From assembly GCF_016820515.1 (NCBI RefSeq), contig NZ_JADHDV010000013.1:1-64000 (forward strand): a stretch of DNA of 64,000 bases, in the 5' to 3' direction. Below, piece after piece: positions 14,907 through 24,235 of this stretch. The position numbers and the translations under genes were made by a program. The notes beneath the pieces are model-generated. The model did not search any database. It saw only the letters and a list, made by a program, of their open reading frames with translations, and was not told where the DNA came from. Within the stretch, counting starts at the first letter, position 1. Each line of letters opens with the position of its first letter. Source of the DNA: Pseudoxanthomonas beigongshangi (lineage in GTDB: Bacteria; Pseudomonadota; Gammaproteobacteria; Xanthomonadales; Xanthomonadaceae).

Positions 14907-16493
14907 ATGCCCGAGCACAGCCCCGAGCAACCCCGCCAGGACGGCCGGATCGAACCGATCGCCGACTGGGAACATCTGCGTTTCCGCGGCGACGACGCGC
15001 CTCCGCGCAGCGCGCCGCCCTTGTGGCGGGCACGACGGACCTGGCGATGGGGCGCGCTGGCGGTGGTGCTGCTGCTGACCCTGCTGGCGGTGTTCCGGCA
15101 ACCGCTGGCGAACCTGTTCTGGCCCGACACCCGAATCCAGCAATTGCTGGACAACGGCCAGGCCGCGCTCGCTTCGGGCCGGCTGACCGCGCCCGACGGC
15201 ACCGGCGCCCGCCAGTACTACGAGGCCGCGCAGGCATTGGACAGCGACCGCAGCGAGGCCCGCGACGGCCTGGCTCGGGTGGCGCGGACGGCGCTGGAAC
15301 AGGCCCGCCAGGCGACCGCGCGCGGGGACTTCGCCGCCGCGCACACCGCGCTCGCGCTGGCCAACGAATTGCAGGTGCCCCGCGCGGAAGCCGCCAGGGT
15401 GGCCGAACAACTGCGCAAGCGCGAAGCCGCCGACGCCGGCATCGAGTCGCTGCTCAAACAGGCGCTGGAGGCGCAGGCGGCCGGCCATCTCGACGGCGAC
15501 CCCGCGGCGGCGCTGCCGTTGTTGCAGCGCGTACTGGCGCTGCAACCCAACCGCATCGAAGCACTCGAGGCCCGCGAAGACATCCTCAGCGACCTGCTGC
15601 AACAGGCCGGCACGGTGATGGCGCGCGGCGATCTGGAAGCGGCCGGCCGGCTGATCACCCAGGTGCGCGGCTACGACGGCGGCCACGTGGATCTGCCGGC
15701 GGCGCAGGCTTCGCTGGCGCGCGCGATCGACGAGCGTTTGCGCCGTGCCGATACGGATCTGCGCCGTGGGCGACTGGCAAAGGCGACAGAGGGTTACCGG
15801 GCGGTGCAGTCCGCCGCGGGCGACGACGCGCGCGCGCGACAGGGCATCGAACGGCTCGCCGCCGCCTATGCCGAATCGGCACGGCGCCAGGCGGGCGATT
15901 ACCGCTTCAGCGAGGCCGAGTCGGCGCTGGCGCAGGCGCGCGAGCTGTCGCCGCAATCGCCGGCGGTAGGCGAGGCCGTGCAGTACCTGGCGCGCGCCCG
16001 CGCCTCCCGGGCCAGCCTGCCGCCATCGCTGCCGCCGCGCGAACGGCAGCGCCGGGTGGAAAGCCTGCTGGCGGGCATGGCCCAGGCCGAGGCTCGCGGG
16101 GACTGGATGACGCCACCGGGCGAAAGCGCCTACGACAGGTTGCGCGCGGCGCAGGCGCTGGCTCCCGACGACGTGCGCGTCCGCCGTGCCGCCTCCCGCG
16201 TGCTGGCGGCGGCGCAGCAGTGCTTCGAACAGGAGTGGCGCGGCAACCGGGTGCGACGTGCGCAGTCCTGCCTGTCCGCGTGGCAGACGATCCGTCCAGG
16301 CGATCCCGCCCTGGCGGAGGCGCGCCGGCGGATGGCGCAGAAATGGATCGCGGTCGGCGACGAGCGCCTGGGCGCGGGCGATGTCGCCTTCGCGGCGCAG
16401 GCGCTGGAGGAGGCGCGCGGGATCGAGCCGCGCGCACCCGGCTTGTCCGATTTCGCCGAGCGGGTCAGGCTGGCGCGGCAGGCACAGCGCTAG
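14907..16493 (+). CDS. single-pass membrane protein with tetratricopeptide-like helical repeats
   Basis: The product is 528 residues. A short charged cytoplasmic N-terminus precedes one membrane helix at about residues 48-66 (WGALAVVLLLTLLAVF). The remainder is almost entirely Ala/Arg/Glu-rich helical pairs of TPR character, for example ARQYYEAAQALDSDRSEARDGLARVA, AHTALALANELQVPRAEAARVAEQL and LLQRVLALQPNRIEALEARED in consecutive blocks. It is probably a periplasmic or cytoplasmic scaffold tethered to the inner membrane; no enzyme motif is present. It starts 20 bases after relA and may be cotranscribed. Its last four bases overlap the end of the convergent glycosyltransferase gene. Confidence 0.65.
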   Translation: MPEHSPEQPRQDGRIEPIADWEHLRFRGDDAPPRSAPPLWRARRTWRWGALAVVLLLTLLAVFRQPLANLFWPDTRIQQLLDNGQAALASGRLTAPDGTGARQYYEAAQALDSDRSEARDGLARVARTALEQARQATARGDFAAAHTALALANELQVPRAEAARVAEQLRKREAADAGIESLLKQALEAQAAGHLDGDPAAALPLLQRVLALQPNRIEALEAREDILSDLLQQAGTVMARGDLEAAGRLITQVRGYDGGHVDLPAAQASLARAIDERLRRADTDLRRGRLAKATEGYRAVQSAAGDDARARQGIERLAAAYAESARRQAGDYRFSEAESALAQARELSPQSPAVGEAVQYLARARASRASLPPSLPPRERQRRVESLLAGMAQAEARGDWMTPPGESAYDRLRAAQALAPDDVRVRRAASRVLAAAQQCFEQEWRGNRVRRAQSCLSAWQTIRPGDPALAEARRRMAQKWIAVGDERLGAGDVAFAAQALEEARGIEPRAPGLSDFAERVRLARQAQR

Positions 16494-17785
16494 CGCTGCG
16501 GCGCCTGCAGCACCTGATTCGCGATCGCTTCCAGCCTGCGGGTGAGCGCGGGCCAGCTGTATTGGGCGACGGATTCCAGGTCGAGTTCCAAACCCTCGTC
16601 CAGGCTGGCCGTCTCCTTCAGCAGGCTGGCCCGGTCGAGCCAGCCCTGCAATGAAGCCAGGGAACCGTCGCTCACCCAGCCGCGTCTCGACGTGGCGATC
16701 AACTCCGAACTGATGTCGTGCTGGCGCGTCACGTGCAGGATTGGACGACCCGACCCCAGATACTCGTAGAGCTTGCCCGGAACCTGGGAGGGATCGTCGT
16801 TGGCGATGTTGATCAGCACGTCGGCCGAGCGCTGCAACTGCAGGATATGCCGATGGGGAAGGAATCCCAGCAGGCGAATCTGGTCCGGCATGGATTCGGC
16901 GGCGCGAAGCAGCGACTCGGGTACGGTGACGGAAGCGATGTTGAGCCTGGCCGCCGGATGGGCGGCGATGGCGGCCACCAGATCGTCCGGCTTGCGGAAA
17001 TGGTAGAAGCTGCCGGTGTACAGCAATTCCAGCCGCACCGGATCGAACAGGACATTCGCGGAAGCGGCCGGAGGCTCCGGCGCGAAGCCCTGGGAGATGA
17101 TGCTGATGTCGTTCCTGTGTCCATGGCGCTCCGCCAACAGTGCTGCGGCTCCGGCGTTCGTGACGATCAGGTGATCGGCTTTCCTGCAGGTCTCACCTTC
17201 CACACGAAGTGCGCGGTCACGCCAGCGCGCGGGTGTGTAGGGCGCCAGCACGGGATCTCCAAGATCAGCGATCCAGGGGAAGCCCTTCGCCTTGGCCAGC
17301 AATCCCAGTTCCAGCGACGTCGCCGGCTCATGCGAACTGATCACGATGTCGGGCTTGAACTCGTCCAGGCATCGGGTGAGGGCGCGCCTGGCCCAGGGAA
17401 ACCATTCACCGCGCACATCCGGGAACACGAAGCGCGCCGCGAGCCCCTGCGCGGTCTCCGACAGCGATTGCTTCCAACTGCGGGCCGGGCGCAGGGGAGA
17501 GGAAGATGGCGTGGGAGAACCGGCATCCGGCGTCACTGAAGAGGCCTGCGCCTGCCGGCGGTCCCGCAAATAGGCAAGCAGGCCTCGCACAGGCCCGGCG
17601 AAAGTCCGATGCGTTTCCAGCGTGGAAGGAAGATGCGGCAGACCCGGGGTTTCTCCGCCCAGGTGGATGGTCAGGACCTTGACCTGATGCCCGAGCGCGA
17701 TCAGTTCGCGCACCAGGTAAGCCCAGCGCAGCGATTGTGGCGAAGGACTCGGCGGGAATTCGTAGGCGATCAGCAGAAATCGCAT
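16490..17785 (-). CDS. glycosyltransferase, GT4-like (group 1)
   Basis: The 431-residue product has the GT-B layout. The N-terminal acceptor domain begins MRFLLIAYEFPPSPSPQSLR, as in many GT4 enzymes, and includes KPDIVISSHEPATSLELGLLAK and the phrase PWIADLGDP. The C-terminal donor domain has LLYTGSFYHFRKPDDLVAAI and PGKLYEYLGSGRPILHV, the nucleotide-sugar-binding region. No signal peptide is visible. It probably transfers sugars in surface polysaccharide or lipopolysaccharide assembly; donor and acceptor are unknown. It lies 39 bases downstream of another glycosyltransferase and probably forms an operon with it. Confidence 0.8.
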   Translation of the reverse strand: MRFLLIAYEFPPSPSPQSLRWAYLVRELIALGHQVKVLTIHLGGETPGLPHLPSTLETHRTFAGPVRGLLAYLRDRRQAQASSVTPDAGSPTPSSSPLRPARSWKQSLSETAQGLAARFVFPDVRGEWFPWARRALTRCLDEFKPDIVISSHEPATSLELGLLAKAKGFPWIADLGDPVLAPYTPARWRDRALRVEGETCRKADHLIVTNAGAAALLAERHGHRNDISIISQGFAPEPPAASANVLFDPVRLELLYTGSFYHFRKPDDLVAAIAAHPAARLNIASVTVPESLLRAAESMPDQIRLLGFLPHRHILQLQRSADVLINIANDDPSQVPGKLYEYLGSGRPILHVTRQHDISSELIATSRRGWVSDGSLASLQGWLDRASLLKETASLDEGLELDLESVAQYSWPALTRRLEAIANQVLQAPQR

Positions 17786-17824
17786 GTGGTCGGTTCTTTC
17801 ATTGCGCGGCGAGTTTGATCGGCG

Positions 17825-19123
17825 TCAGCGGATGGAGGTCGATGCCGGCGGGAAGGTGCGCAGGATGGCAGGCAGCATCGCTTCCTCGGAAAAATGGCGC
17901 CGAATGTTGGCCAGGCCGTGCCCGGACAGTCGCTGCCACAGATCCCCTTCCGCATGGAGCCGTTCAATCGCGGCGGCGAAACCGGATTCGTCATCCGCGA
18001 GCAGTACATCCTGGCCATCGGTCAAGTGCATCGCTTCGGCTGCGAGGGACGTTGCCACCGTGGGGAGTCCGTGGGACATGTACTGGTTGATTTTTCCCTT
18101 GACCCCGGCCCCGAAGCGCAACGGCGCGACACCCACGCGACAGCGCTCCAGCAAGGGGGACAGATCGGGGACGTGGCCATGCACCTGCACGTTCGCGGGA
18201 AGGCTGAGGCCGCCCAATGCTTCCTGCAGCCCAGCTCCCACCAGGTGGACATCGATCGCCTGCCTTTTCCCTTCGCCCAGTCGCGGCAGGATCCCGGAGA
18301 CCAGCCAGCGCACTGCATCGGCGTTCGGCGGATGCCTGCCGCCGCCCACGAACAACACGCCGTGGCGCTGCGCGAAATGCGGGATTGTCGCGCGCGGTGC
18401 GTGAATGTTGGACACGATTTCGATCGTCGCGCCGGGCACGAGTTCGGCCAGCAGGTCGCGTTCCACTTCGCTGACCACCCAGGTCGTGTCCGCCCGGGCG
18501 ATCTGCTCGAGTTCCTGTCGACGGGTCGCGCGCGCCGCACGCGCGAGCGCGGCCTTGTTCATCAGCTCGGCTTCGCGTCCTTCGCGCAGGAAATGCAGAT
18601 CCACGGTATCCAGGATGCGTCGGGTCGTGGATGCGTGTTGCCGCAGGAGCGGGAACCAGTAGCGGGCCAGGTGATAGCGGCATGCCAGCACACCGGCATG
18701 GGGTGCGGAACGCAGCAACCGGCTCGCCGGCATGGAGGACCAGCTTCGGCCGAGGACCCGTACGCCCAATGCCCGCAACGCATCGGCATCCGTGCCTTCT
18801 TCCCCCCCGTCCTCCGGCAGGAAGTCGACGTCCAGGCCGGCCTCTCTCATCAGGCGCAGAATCGCCAGCATGCGGACGGAACCCGAATCGCGATCCGGTC
18901 GCGGCAGACTCCCGTCGATGACCAGCAAACGATTCCGCGGGTCATGCTCGGGGATCGCCAGACGGCGCGGCGCGACGGGGGAAGGGGGCGTCGGCGGATC
19001 CGATACCTGGCCGGCCCGCAGCCTGTCCAACAAATGGCCCATGCCCCTGGACGCCAGGGCAACGCGCACGCGATGCAGCCTGGAAAGCAGCCGGTGCCAA
19101 TGGAAACCTATCAGTGGGAGCAC
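17825..19123 (-). CDS. glycosyltransferase, GT4-like (group 1)
   Basis: This is a 432-residue protein. An N-terminal extension of about 60 residues, with a basic helix, precedes a Rossmann-type start (NRLLVIDGSLPRPDRDSGSVRM). The C-terminal half has typical GT4 donor-domain features: HGVLFVGGGRHPPNADAVRW, the VHGHVPDLSPLLERCRVGVAPL strand and GAGVKGKINQYMSHGLPTVA. It is cytosolic or membrane-associated and likely acts in surface glycan synthesis. It is the first gene of the two-gene minus-strand unit and is divergent from mrcB across about 95 bases. Donor and acceptor cannot be predicted. Confidence 0.8.
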   Translation of the reverse strand: MLPLIGFHWHRLLSRLHRVRVALASRGMGHLLDRLRAGQVSDPPTPPSPVAPRRLAIPEHDPRNRLLVIDGSLPRPDRDSGSVRMLAILRLMREAGLDVDFLPEDGGEEGTDADALRALGVRVLGRSWSSMPASRLLRSAPHAGVLACRYHLARYWFPLLRQHASTTRRILDTVDLHFLREGREAELMNKAALARAARATRRQELEQIARADTTWVVSEVERDLLAELVPGATIEIVSNIHAPRATIPHFAQRHGVLFVGGGRHPPNADAVRWLVSGILPRLGEGKRQAIDVHLVGAGLQEALGGLSLPANVQVHGHVPDLSPLLERCRVGVAPLRFGAGVKGKINQYMSHGLPTVATSLAAEAMHLTDGQDVLLADDESGFAAAIERLHAEGDLWQRLSGHGLANIRRHFSEEAMLPAILRTFPPASTSIR

Positions 19124-19218
19124 GGTTAGCTGGGCGGATACTGAATTGCGGGCGATCCGGATCCTGGCCGTTGCCAGGACTGGGGTAGACTGCCCGGAAT
19201 TCCCATTGTCGCATCCCC

Positions 19219-21633
19219 GTGGCCCATACCGACTACGACGACGAAGACGATTACGAGTACGACGAGGACGACACCGAGGGCCGCCCGGCCTGGCGCCAGC
19301 GACTGATCACCTGGGGCCTGGCAGCCCTGGGCCTGGGGCTGGGATTCCTGATTCCGTATACGTTGTACCTGAACCACCAGGTCACCCAGCGGTTCGGGGA
19401 GCTGCGCTGGCAGGTCCCCACGCGCGTCTACGCGCGCCCGCTCGCGCTGGCGCCCGGGGTGGCGATGGATGCCCAGACGCTGAACACCGAACTGGCCGCC
19501 GCCTCCTACCGCGATGACGGCACCGGCAAGCTGCCCGGCACCTACGCCCGTGAAGGTGGGCGTTTCACCATTTCCAGCCGCGGCTTCATCGACGTGGACG
19601 GACAGGTGGCGCCACGCCGGGTCCAGGTGAGCCTGTCCGGCGGCCGGGTCGCCGGGGTGCGCGATCCCGATCGCCGGCAGAACCTGAAGGTGGCGCGACT
19701 GGATCCCGCCCGCATCGCGACCCTGTACGGCCAGAAGCAGGAAGAGCGCCGGCTGGTCCGGCTGAAGGAGGTTCCGCTGCTGCTGGTGACCGGCCTGCAG
19801 GCGGTCGAGGACCGCGACTTCAAGGATCACCACGGCATCGATCTCAGCGGCATCGTGCGCGCCATCTGGGTGACCCTGCGTTCCGGAGGCGAGACCCGCC
19901 AGGGTGCCAGCACCCTGACCCAGCAGCTCGCGCGCAGCGGCCTGCTCGGCATCGGCAAGGAAGTCACGCCCTCGCGCAAGTTCAACGAAATCCTGTTCGC
20001 GCTGATCCTGGAAGCGCGCTACGACAAGAGCACGATCCTGGAGGCGTACTTCAACCAGGTCTATCTCGGCCAGCGCGGCAGCCAGGCGATCCACGGCGTT
20101 GCCGCGGGCTCGGAATTCTGGTTCGGCCGCGACCTCAATTCGCTGACCACCGAGCAGGTTGCGCTGCTGATCGGCATGGTGAAGGGGCCTTCCCATTACG
20201 ATCCGCGTCGCAATCCGGAGCGGGCGAAGGGACGTCGCGACTTCGTACTGGGCAAGCTGCTGGAAACGAAGCTCATCGACGAAAAGGAATACAAGCGCGC
20301 GCTGGCCGCGCCGCTGGGCGTCACCCAGACCCCGGGCATGGCTGCCGCCAACCGTTTCCCGGCCTACGTGGATCTGGTCCGCCGGCAACTGGCGCGTGAT
20401 TATCCGGAAAGCGCGCTGCAGGGTGCTGGCCTGACCGTGCTGACCGGCATGTCGCCGTCCGCGCAGGCCTATGCCGAAGGCGCGGTCACCCGCACGATCA
20501 AGGCACTGGAGAACAAGCGCCGGCCGCCGTTGCAGGCGGGCGTGGTGGTGACCGACGTGCACGACGGCGATGTGGTGGCGGTGGTCGGCAGCCGCGACGT
20601 GTCGCAGCCAGGCTTCAACCGCGCGGTGGAAGCGCAGCGTCCGGTCGGCTCGCTGCTCAAGCCATTCGTATACCTGCTGGCGCTGGCGCAGCCGGACAGC
20701 TATTCGCTGGCCAGCTGGGTCGACGATTCGCCGGTGACGGTGCAACTTGGCAAGAATCGGCGCTGGACGCCGGGCAACGCGGACAATCGCAGCCATGGCA
20801 CCGTGCGCCTGATCGACGCGCTCGCGCGCTCGTACAACCAGGCCACCGTGCGCATCGGCATGAAGGTCGATCCGGAACGGCTGGCCGAGCTGCTGCGCGT
20901 GCTGGCCGGGATCAAGGCCGACGCCAATCCCGCATTGATCCTGGGTTCGACCGACCAGAGTCCGTATGCGATCGCGCAGCTGTACCAGTTCCTCGCGTCC
21001 GGTGGCGAAATCCAGCCGCTGCACGCGGTGCGCGGCGTGCTGGATCCCAACGGCAAGCTGCTCAAGCGCTACGACAAGACGCCCGCGCCCGCGCAGGAGG
21101 GCGATTCCATCGCCGCCAACCTGATCAGCGTGGCGCTGCAGGAAGTGGTCAGCAACGGTACTGGCCGGCGGCTGCTTGGCGACGGTCTGGGTCGCTTGCA
21201 GTCGGCCGGCAAGACCGGTACCAGCAACGATGGCCGCGACAGCTGGTATGCCGGTTACACCGGCGATCACCTCGCGGTGGTCTGGATGGGCAACGACAAG
21301 AACGAACAGACCGGCCTGCAGGGCGCCACCGGCGGCATGCGGGTGTGGTCCAACCTGTTCGCGCGACTGCCCAGCGCACCGCTGAACGTGTCCGGAAAGG
21401 GTCTGGACTGGCAGTGGGTGATGGGTTCCAACACCACCGATCCCGGCTGTCCCGGTGCCCGCCAGTTGCCGTTCGTGGCCGGCTTCGCGCCCGCCTACAG
21501 CGCCTGTGTCATCGAGGCGCCGGTGGCGCCGGAAGAAGAGAGCGGCGGCTGGCGCAGCTGGTTCGGCCTGGATCGCAAGCCTGAAGAAGCCCCGCCCGCC
21601 GAAGACACTCCCCCGCCCGCATCACCGCCATGA
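19219..21633 (+). CDS. mrcB: penicillin-binding protein 1B, bifunctional peptidoglycan synthase
   Basis: The enzyme polymerises lipid II and cross-links stem peptides in the periplasm. The 804 residues have a strongly acidic cytoplasmic tail (Asp/Glu/Tyr, residues 1-25) and one membrane helix near 33-55. A UB2H-like segment follows. The glycosyltransferase domain has catalytic Glu197 in AVEDRDFKDHHG plus GASTLTQQLAR. The transpeptidase domain has the active-site Ser478 of SLLK, SYNQA and Lys665 of KTGTSND. Translation starts at GTG 19219. The last four bases overlap the following lipoprotein gene. In E. coli PBP1b is activated by the outer-membrane lipoprotein LpoB, which makes that neighbour interesting. 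Confidence 0.95.
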   Translation: MAHTDYDDEDDYEYDEDDTEGRPAWRQRLITWGLAALGLGLGFLIPYTLYLNHQVTQRFGELRWQVPTRVYARPLALAPGVAMDAQTLNTELAAASYRDDGTGKLPGTYAREGGRFTISSRGFIDVDGQVAPRRVQVSLSGGRVAGVRDPDRRQNLKVARLDPARIATLYGQKQEERRLVRLKEVPLLLVTGLQAVEDRDFKDHHGIDLSGIVRAIWVTLRSGGETRQGASTLTQQLARSGLLGIGKEVTPSRKFNEILFALILEARYDKSTILEAYFNQVYLGQRGSQAIHGVAAGSEFWFGRDLNSLTTEQVALLIGMVKGPSHYDPRRNPERAKGRRDFVLGKLLETKLIDEKEYKRALAAPLGVTQTPGMAAANRFPAYVDLVRRQLARDYPESALQGAGLTVLTGMSPSAQAYAEGAVTRTIKALENKRRPPLQAGVVVTDVHDGDVVAVVGSRDVSQPGFNRAVEAQRPVGSLLKPFVYLLALAQPDSYSLASWVDDSPVTVQLGKNRRWTPGNADNRSHGTVRLIDALARSYNQATVRIGMKVDPERLAELLRVLAGIKADANPALILGSTDQSPYAIAQLYQFLASGGEIQPLHAVRGVLDPNGKLLKRYDKTPAPAQEGDSIAANLISVALQEVVSNGTGRRLLGDGLGRLQSAGKTGTSNDGRDSWYAGYTGDHLAVVWMGNDKNEQTGLQGATGGMRVWSNLFARLPSAPLNVSGKGLDWQWVMGSNTTDPGCPGARQLPFVAGFAPAYSACVIEAPVAPEEESGGWRSWFGLDRKPEEAPPAEDTPPPASPP

Positions 21634-22235
21634 AGATGAAGTCGTTTCCGCGCACCGCCATCCTTGCCATTGCCACGGTATCGCTGGCCGCCTGCGTCAC
21701 CACGCCGCCCGAGCCCGAGGCGCCCGCCGTCGCGCTGCGCACGCCCGCGCAGATGCTGGGTGCGGTCTACAAGGCCGCGCAGGGCGGCGACGAGCGCGAA
21801 CTGAACGTGCAACCGCTGCGCGATCCGGAGGTCGAGGATCTGCGCGATACCGCCGGCAAGGCACTGGCCGCGGGCGATGCCGCCGCCGCCGCCGCCGCGC
21901 TGGACAAGGCGCTGGGCATCGTCGCCGACGACCCGGCGGTGTTGCAGGAGCGCGCCGAGGTCGCGCTGGCGCAGGGCGAATTCGATCGCGCCGAGCAGTT
22001 CGCCGCGCGCGCCACCGCGCTCGGTTCGGCGGTCGGCCCGCTGTGCCGCCGGCACTGGGAAACCGTCCGCCAGGTCCGCGAACGCCGTCGCGAGCAGGTG
22101 GCCGCGCCGCTGAAGCGTCCCAACCAGGCGCAACTGGACGAACAGGCGGCGAAGCTCGCGGCGCTGGATCGCGCCATCGGCGAGGCCGGCCAGCAATTCG
22201 ATGCCTGCACGGTGCCCGGCATCAATAGAATGTAA
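21630..22235 (+). CDS. predicted lipoprotein with helical repeats
   Basis: The product is 201 residues. It starts with a lipoprotein signal (MKMKSFPRTAILAIATVSLAAC, lipobox LAAC, Cys22), so it should be lipidated and anchored to the envelope. The mature part has a Pro-rich linker (TTPPEPEAPA). TPR-like Ala-rich helices follow (AGKALAAGDAAAAAAALDKALGIVADDPAVL and the next block), and it ends with a Cys. It overlaps the mrcB stop by four bases (ATGA), so the two are translationally coupled. That suggests a role with PBP1B, possibly as an activator, but sequence similarity to LpoB is not evident to me. Confidence 0.7.
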   Translation: MKMKSFPRTAILAIATVSLAACVTTPPEPEAPAVALRTPAQMLGAVYKAAQGGDERELNVQPLRDPEVEDLRDTAGKALAAGDAAAAAAALDKALGIVADDPAVLQERAEVALAQGEFDRAEQFAARATALGSAVGPLCRRHWETVRQVRERRREQVAAPLKRPNQAQLDEQAAKLAALDRAIGEAGQQFDACTVPGINRM

Positions 22236-22237
22236 GG

Positions 22238-24235
22238 ATGTCCCAGCTTGCCCAAGCCAGTTGCGAAGCCCTCAGCGAGGGCGGCGCCATGGCCAGCCGT
22301 CTCGATGCTTTCGTTCCCCGCGAGGCGCAATTGCGCCTCACCCGGGCCATTGCCGATGCCTTCGATCAGCGCGATGTGCTGATCGCCGAGGCCGGCACCG
22401 GCACCGGCAAGACCTTCGCCTATCTGGTGCCGGCGCTGCTGTCCGGGCTGAAGACGATCGTGTCCACCGGCACCCGCGCACTGCAGGACCAGCTCTATCA
22501 CCGCGATTTGCCGCGCGTGCGCGACGCGCTGGGCATCGGGTTGAAGAGCGCGCTGCTGAAGGGCCGCGCCAACTACCTGTGCCGCTACCGGCTGGAACAG
22601 GCCAAGGGCGAGCCGCGCTTCACCTCGCGCGAACAGGTCGATCAGTTCCAACGCATCGTCGCCTGGGGCGGACGCACCCACTTCGGCGACATGGCCGAAC
22701 TGGCGACGCTGCCCGACGACTCGCCGCTGCTGCCGATGGTCACCTCCACGGTGGACAACTGCCTGGGATCGGATTGCCCGTTCTGGGAGGACTGCTTCGT
22801 CGTGCAGGCGCGCCAGCGCGCGCAGGCGGCCGATCTGGTGGTGGTCAACCATCACCTGCTGCTGGCGGACCTGGCACTCAAGCAGGAAGGCTTCGGCGAA
22901 ATCCTGCCGGGCGCGCAGGCCTTCGTGATCGACGAGGCGCACCAGTTGCCCGAACTGGCGGCCAATTTCTTCGGCGAAGGTTTCGGCATGCGTCCGCTGC
23001 AGGAACTGGCGCGCGATTGCCTCAGCGAGTGCAAGGACGTGCCCGGCGCGCTGGCCGCGTTGCAGGCCCCGGTGCAGCGGCTGGAACTGGCGCTGCGCGA
23101 CTTGCGCCTGGCGATGGAGGGATTACCGGTACGCGGTACCCGCGAACGCGCGCTGGGCAAGATCGAGGTGAGCGAGGGTTTCGATCACGTGGTCGAAGCG
23201 CTGGCCGAGCTTTTCCAGTGCGTGGTCGGCATGGCCGAGGCGTCCATCGGTCTGGATGCCTGCGCCGCCCGCGCGCGCGAATTGTCCACGCGGCTTTCGC
23301 GCTGGCTGGGTGAAGGCGAGAGCGAGGCGATCCCCGGATTCGACGACGACGAACACGCGCATGACGCCGCCGGCGACGTGTTCTGGTACGAACTCACCCA
23401 GCGTGGTTTCCGCTGCCAACGCACGCCGCTGGACGTGTCCGCGCCGCTGCGCCAGCACCGCGAACAGTCGCGTGCGGCGTGGGTGTTCACCTCGGCGACG
23501 CTGGCGGTGGGCGGTCGCTTCGACCACTACGCCGAACGCCTGGGCCTGGAAGATCCGCCCACCTTGCTGCAACCCAGTCCGTTCGACTGGCCGCGGCAGG
23601 CGCTGTGCTACCTGCCCGGCAGCCTGCCGGATCCTGGCTCGCGCGATTTCGGCCGGGCGGTGATCGAAGCGGTCAAGCCGGTGCTGCATGCCTCGCAGGG
23701 GCGAGCGTTCCTGCTGTTCGCCTCGCATCGCGCGCTGCGCGAGGCGGCGGAGCTGCTGCGCGGCGGTCCGTGGCCGCTGTTCGTGCAGGGCGAAGCGCCG
23801 CGCGCGCTGCTGCTGCAACGGTTCCGCGAATCCGGCAACGGCGTGCTGCTGGGCGCGGCCAGCTTCCGCGAAGGCGTCGACGTGGCCGGCGATGCGCTGT
23901 CGGTGGTGGTGGTCGACAAGCTTCCGTTCGCGGCACCGGATGATCCGGTATTCGAAGCGCGCCTGGACGCGATCCGCCGGCATGGCGGCAATCCGTTCCG
24001 CGACGAACAGCTGCCGCAGGCGGTGATCGCGCTCAAGCAGGGCGTGGGCCGGCTGATCCGCAGCGAGACCGATCGCGGCGTGCTGGTGCTGTGCGATCCG
24101 CGCCTGCTGGGCAAGTCCTATGGCCGGGTGTTCCTGGATTCGCTGCCGCCGTTTGCGCGCACCCGACGGGTGGAAGACGTGCAGGCGTTCTTTGCGCCAG
24201 AATCGGCGGACCAGAGGGAAATGGATCTGTCATGA
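22238..24235 (+). CDS. yoaA: ATP-dependent helicase YoaA/DinG family (XPD-like, Fe-S)
   Basis: The 665-residue superfamily 2 helicase has Walker A EAGTGTGKTFAYLVPA near residue 55 and DEAH box FVIDEAHQLPE. Motif VI-like residues lie in LKQGVGRLIRSETDRGVL. Four cysteines between motifs I and II (YLCRYR, CLGSDCPFWEDC) match the Fe-S cluster ligands of XPD-family enzymes. It likely acts in DNA repair and replication-fork processing, as YoaA does with the HolC clamp-loader subunit. The first 17 residues are variable; ATG at 22289 is an alternative. The start is two bases after the lipoprotein stop, and the end overlaps tsaB by four bases. Confidence 0.9.
   Translation: MSQLAQASCEALSEGGAMASRLDAFVPREAQLRLTRAIADAFDQRDVLIAEAGTGTGKTFAYLVPALLSGLKTIVSTGTRALQDQLYHRDLPRVRDALGIGLKSALLKGRANYLCRYRLEQAKGEPRFTSREQVDQFQRIVAWGGRTHFGDMAELATLPDDSPLLPMVTSTVDNCLGSDCPFWEDCFVVQARQRAQAADLVVVNHHLLLADLALKQEGFGEILPGAQAFVIDEAHQLPELAANFFGEGFGMRPLQELARDCLSECKDVPGALAALQAPVQRLELALRDLRLAMEGLPVRGTRERALGKIEVSEGFDHVVEALAELFQCVVGMAEASIGLDACAARARELSTRLSRWLGEGESEAIPGFDDDEHAHDAAGDVFWYELTQRGFRCQRTPLDVSAPLRQHREQSRAAWVFTSATLAVGGRFDHYAERLGLEDPPTLLQPSPFDWPRQALCYLPGSLPDPGSRDFGRAVIEAVKPVLHASQGRAFLLFASHRALREAAELLRGGPWPLFVQGEAPRALLLQRFRESGNGVLLGAASFREGVDVAGDALSVVVVDKLPFAAPDDPVFEARLDAIRRHGGNPFRDEQLPQAVIALKQGVGRLIRSETDRGVLVLCDPRLLGKSYGRVFLDSLPPFARTRRVEDVQAFFAPESADQREMDLS

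Noticed and set aside
19126-21270. 714-codon minus-strand frame opposite mrcB
   Set aside because: Shadow of mrcB; the plus strand has all penicillin-binding protein motifs.
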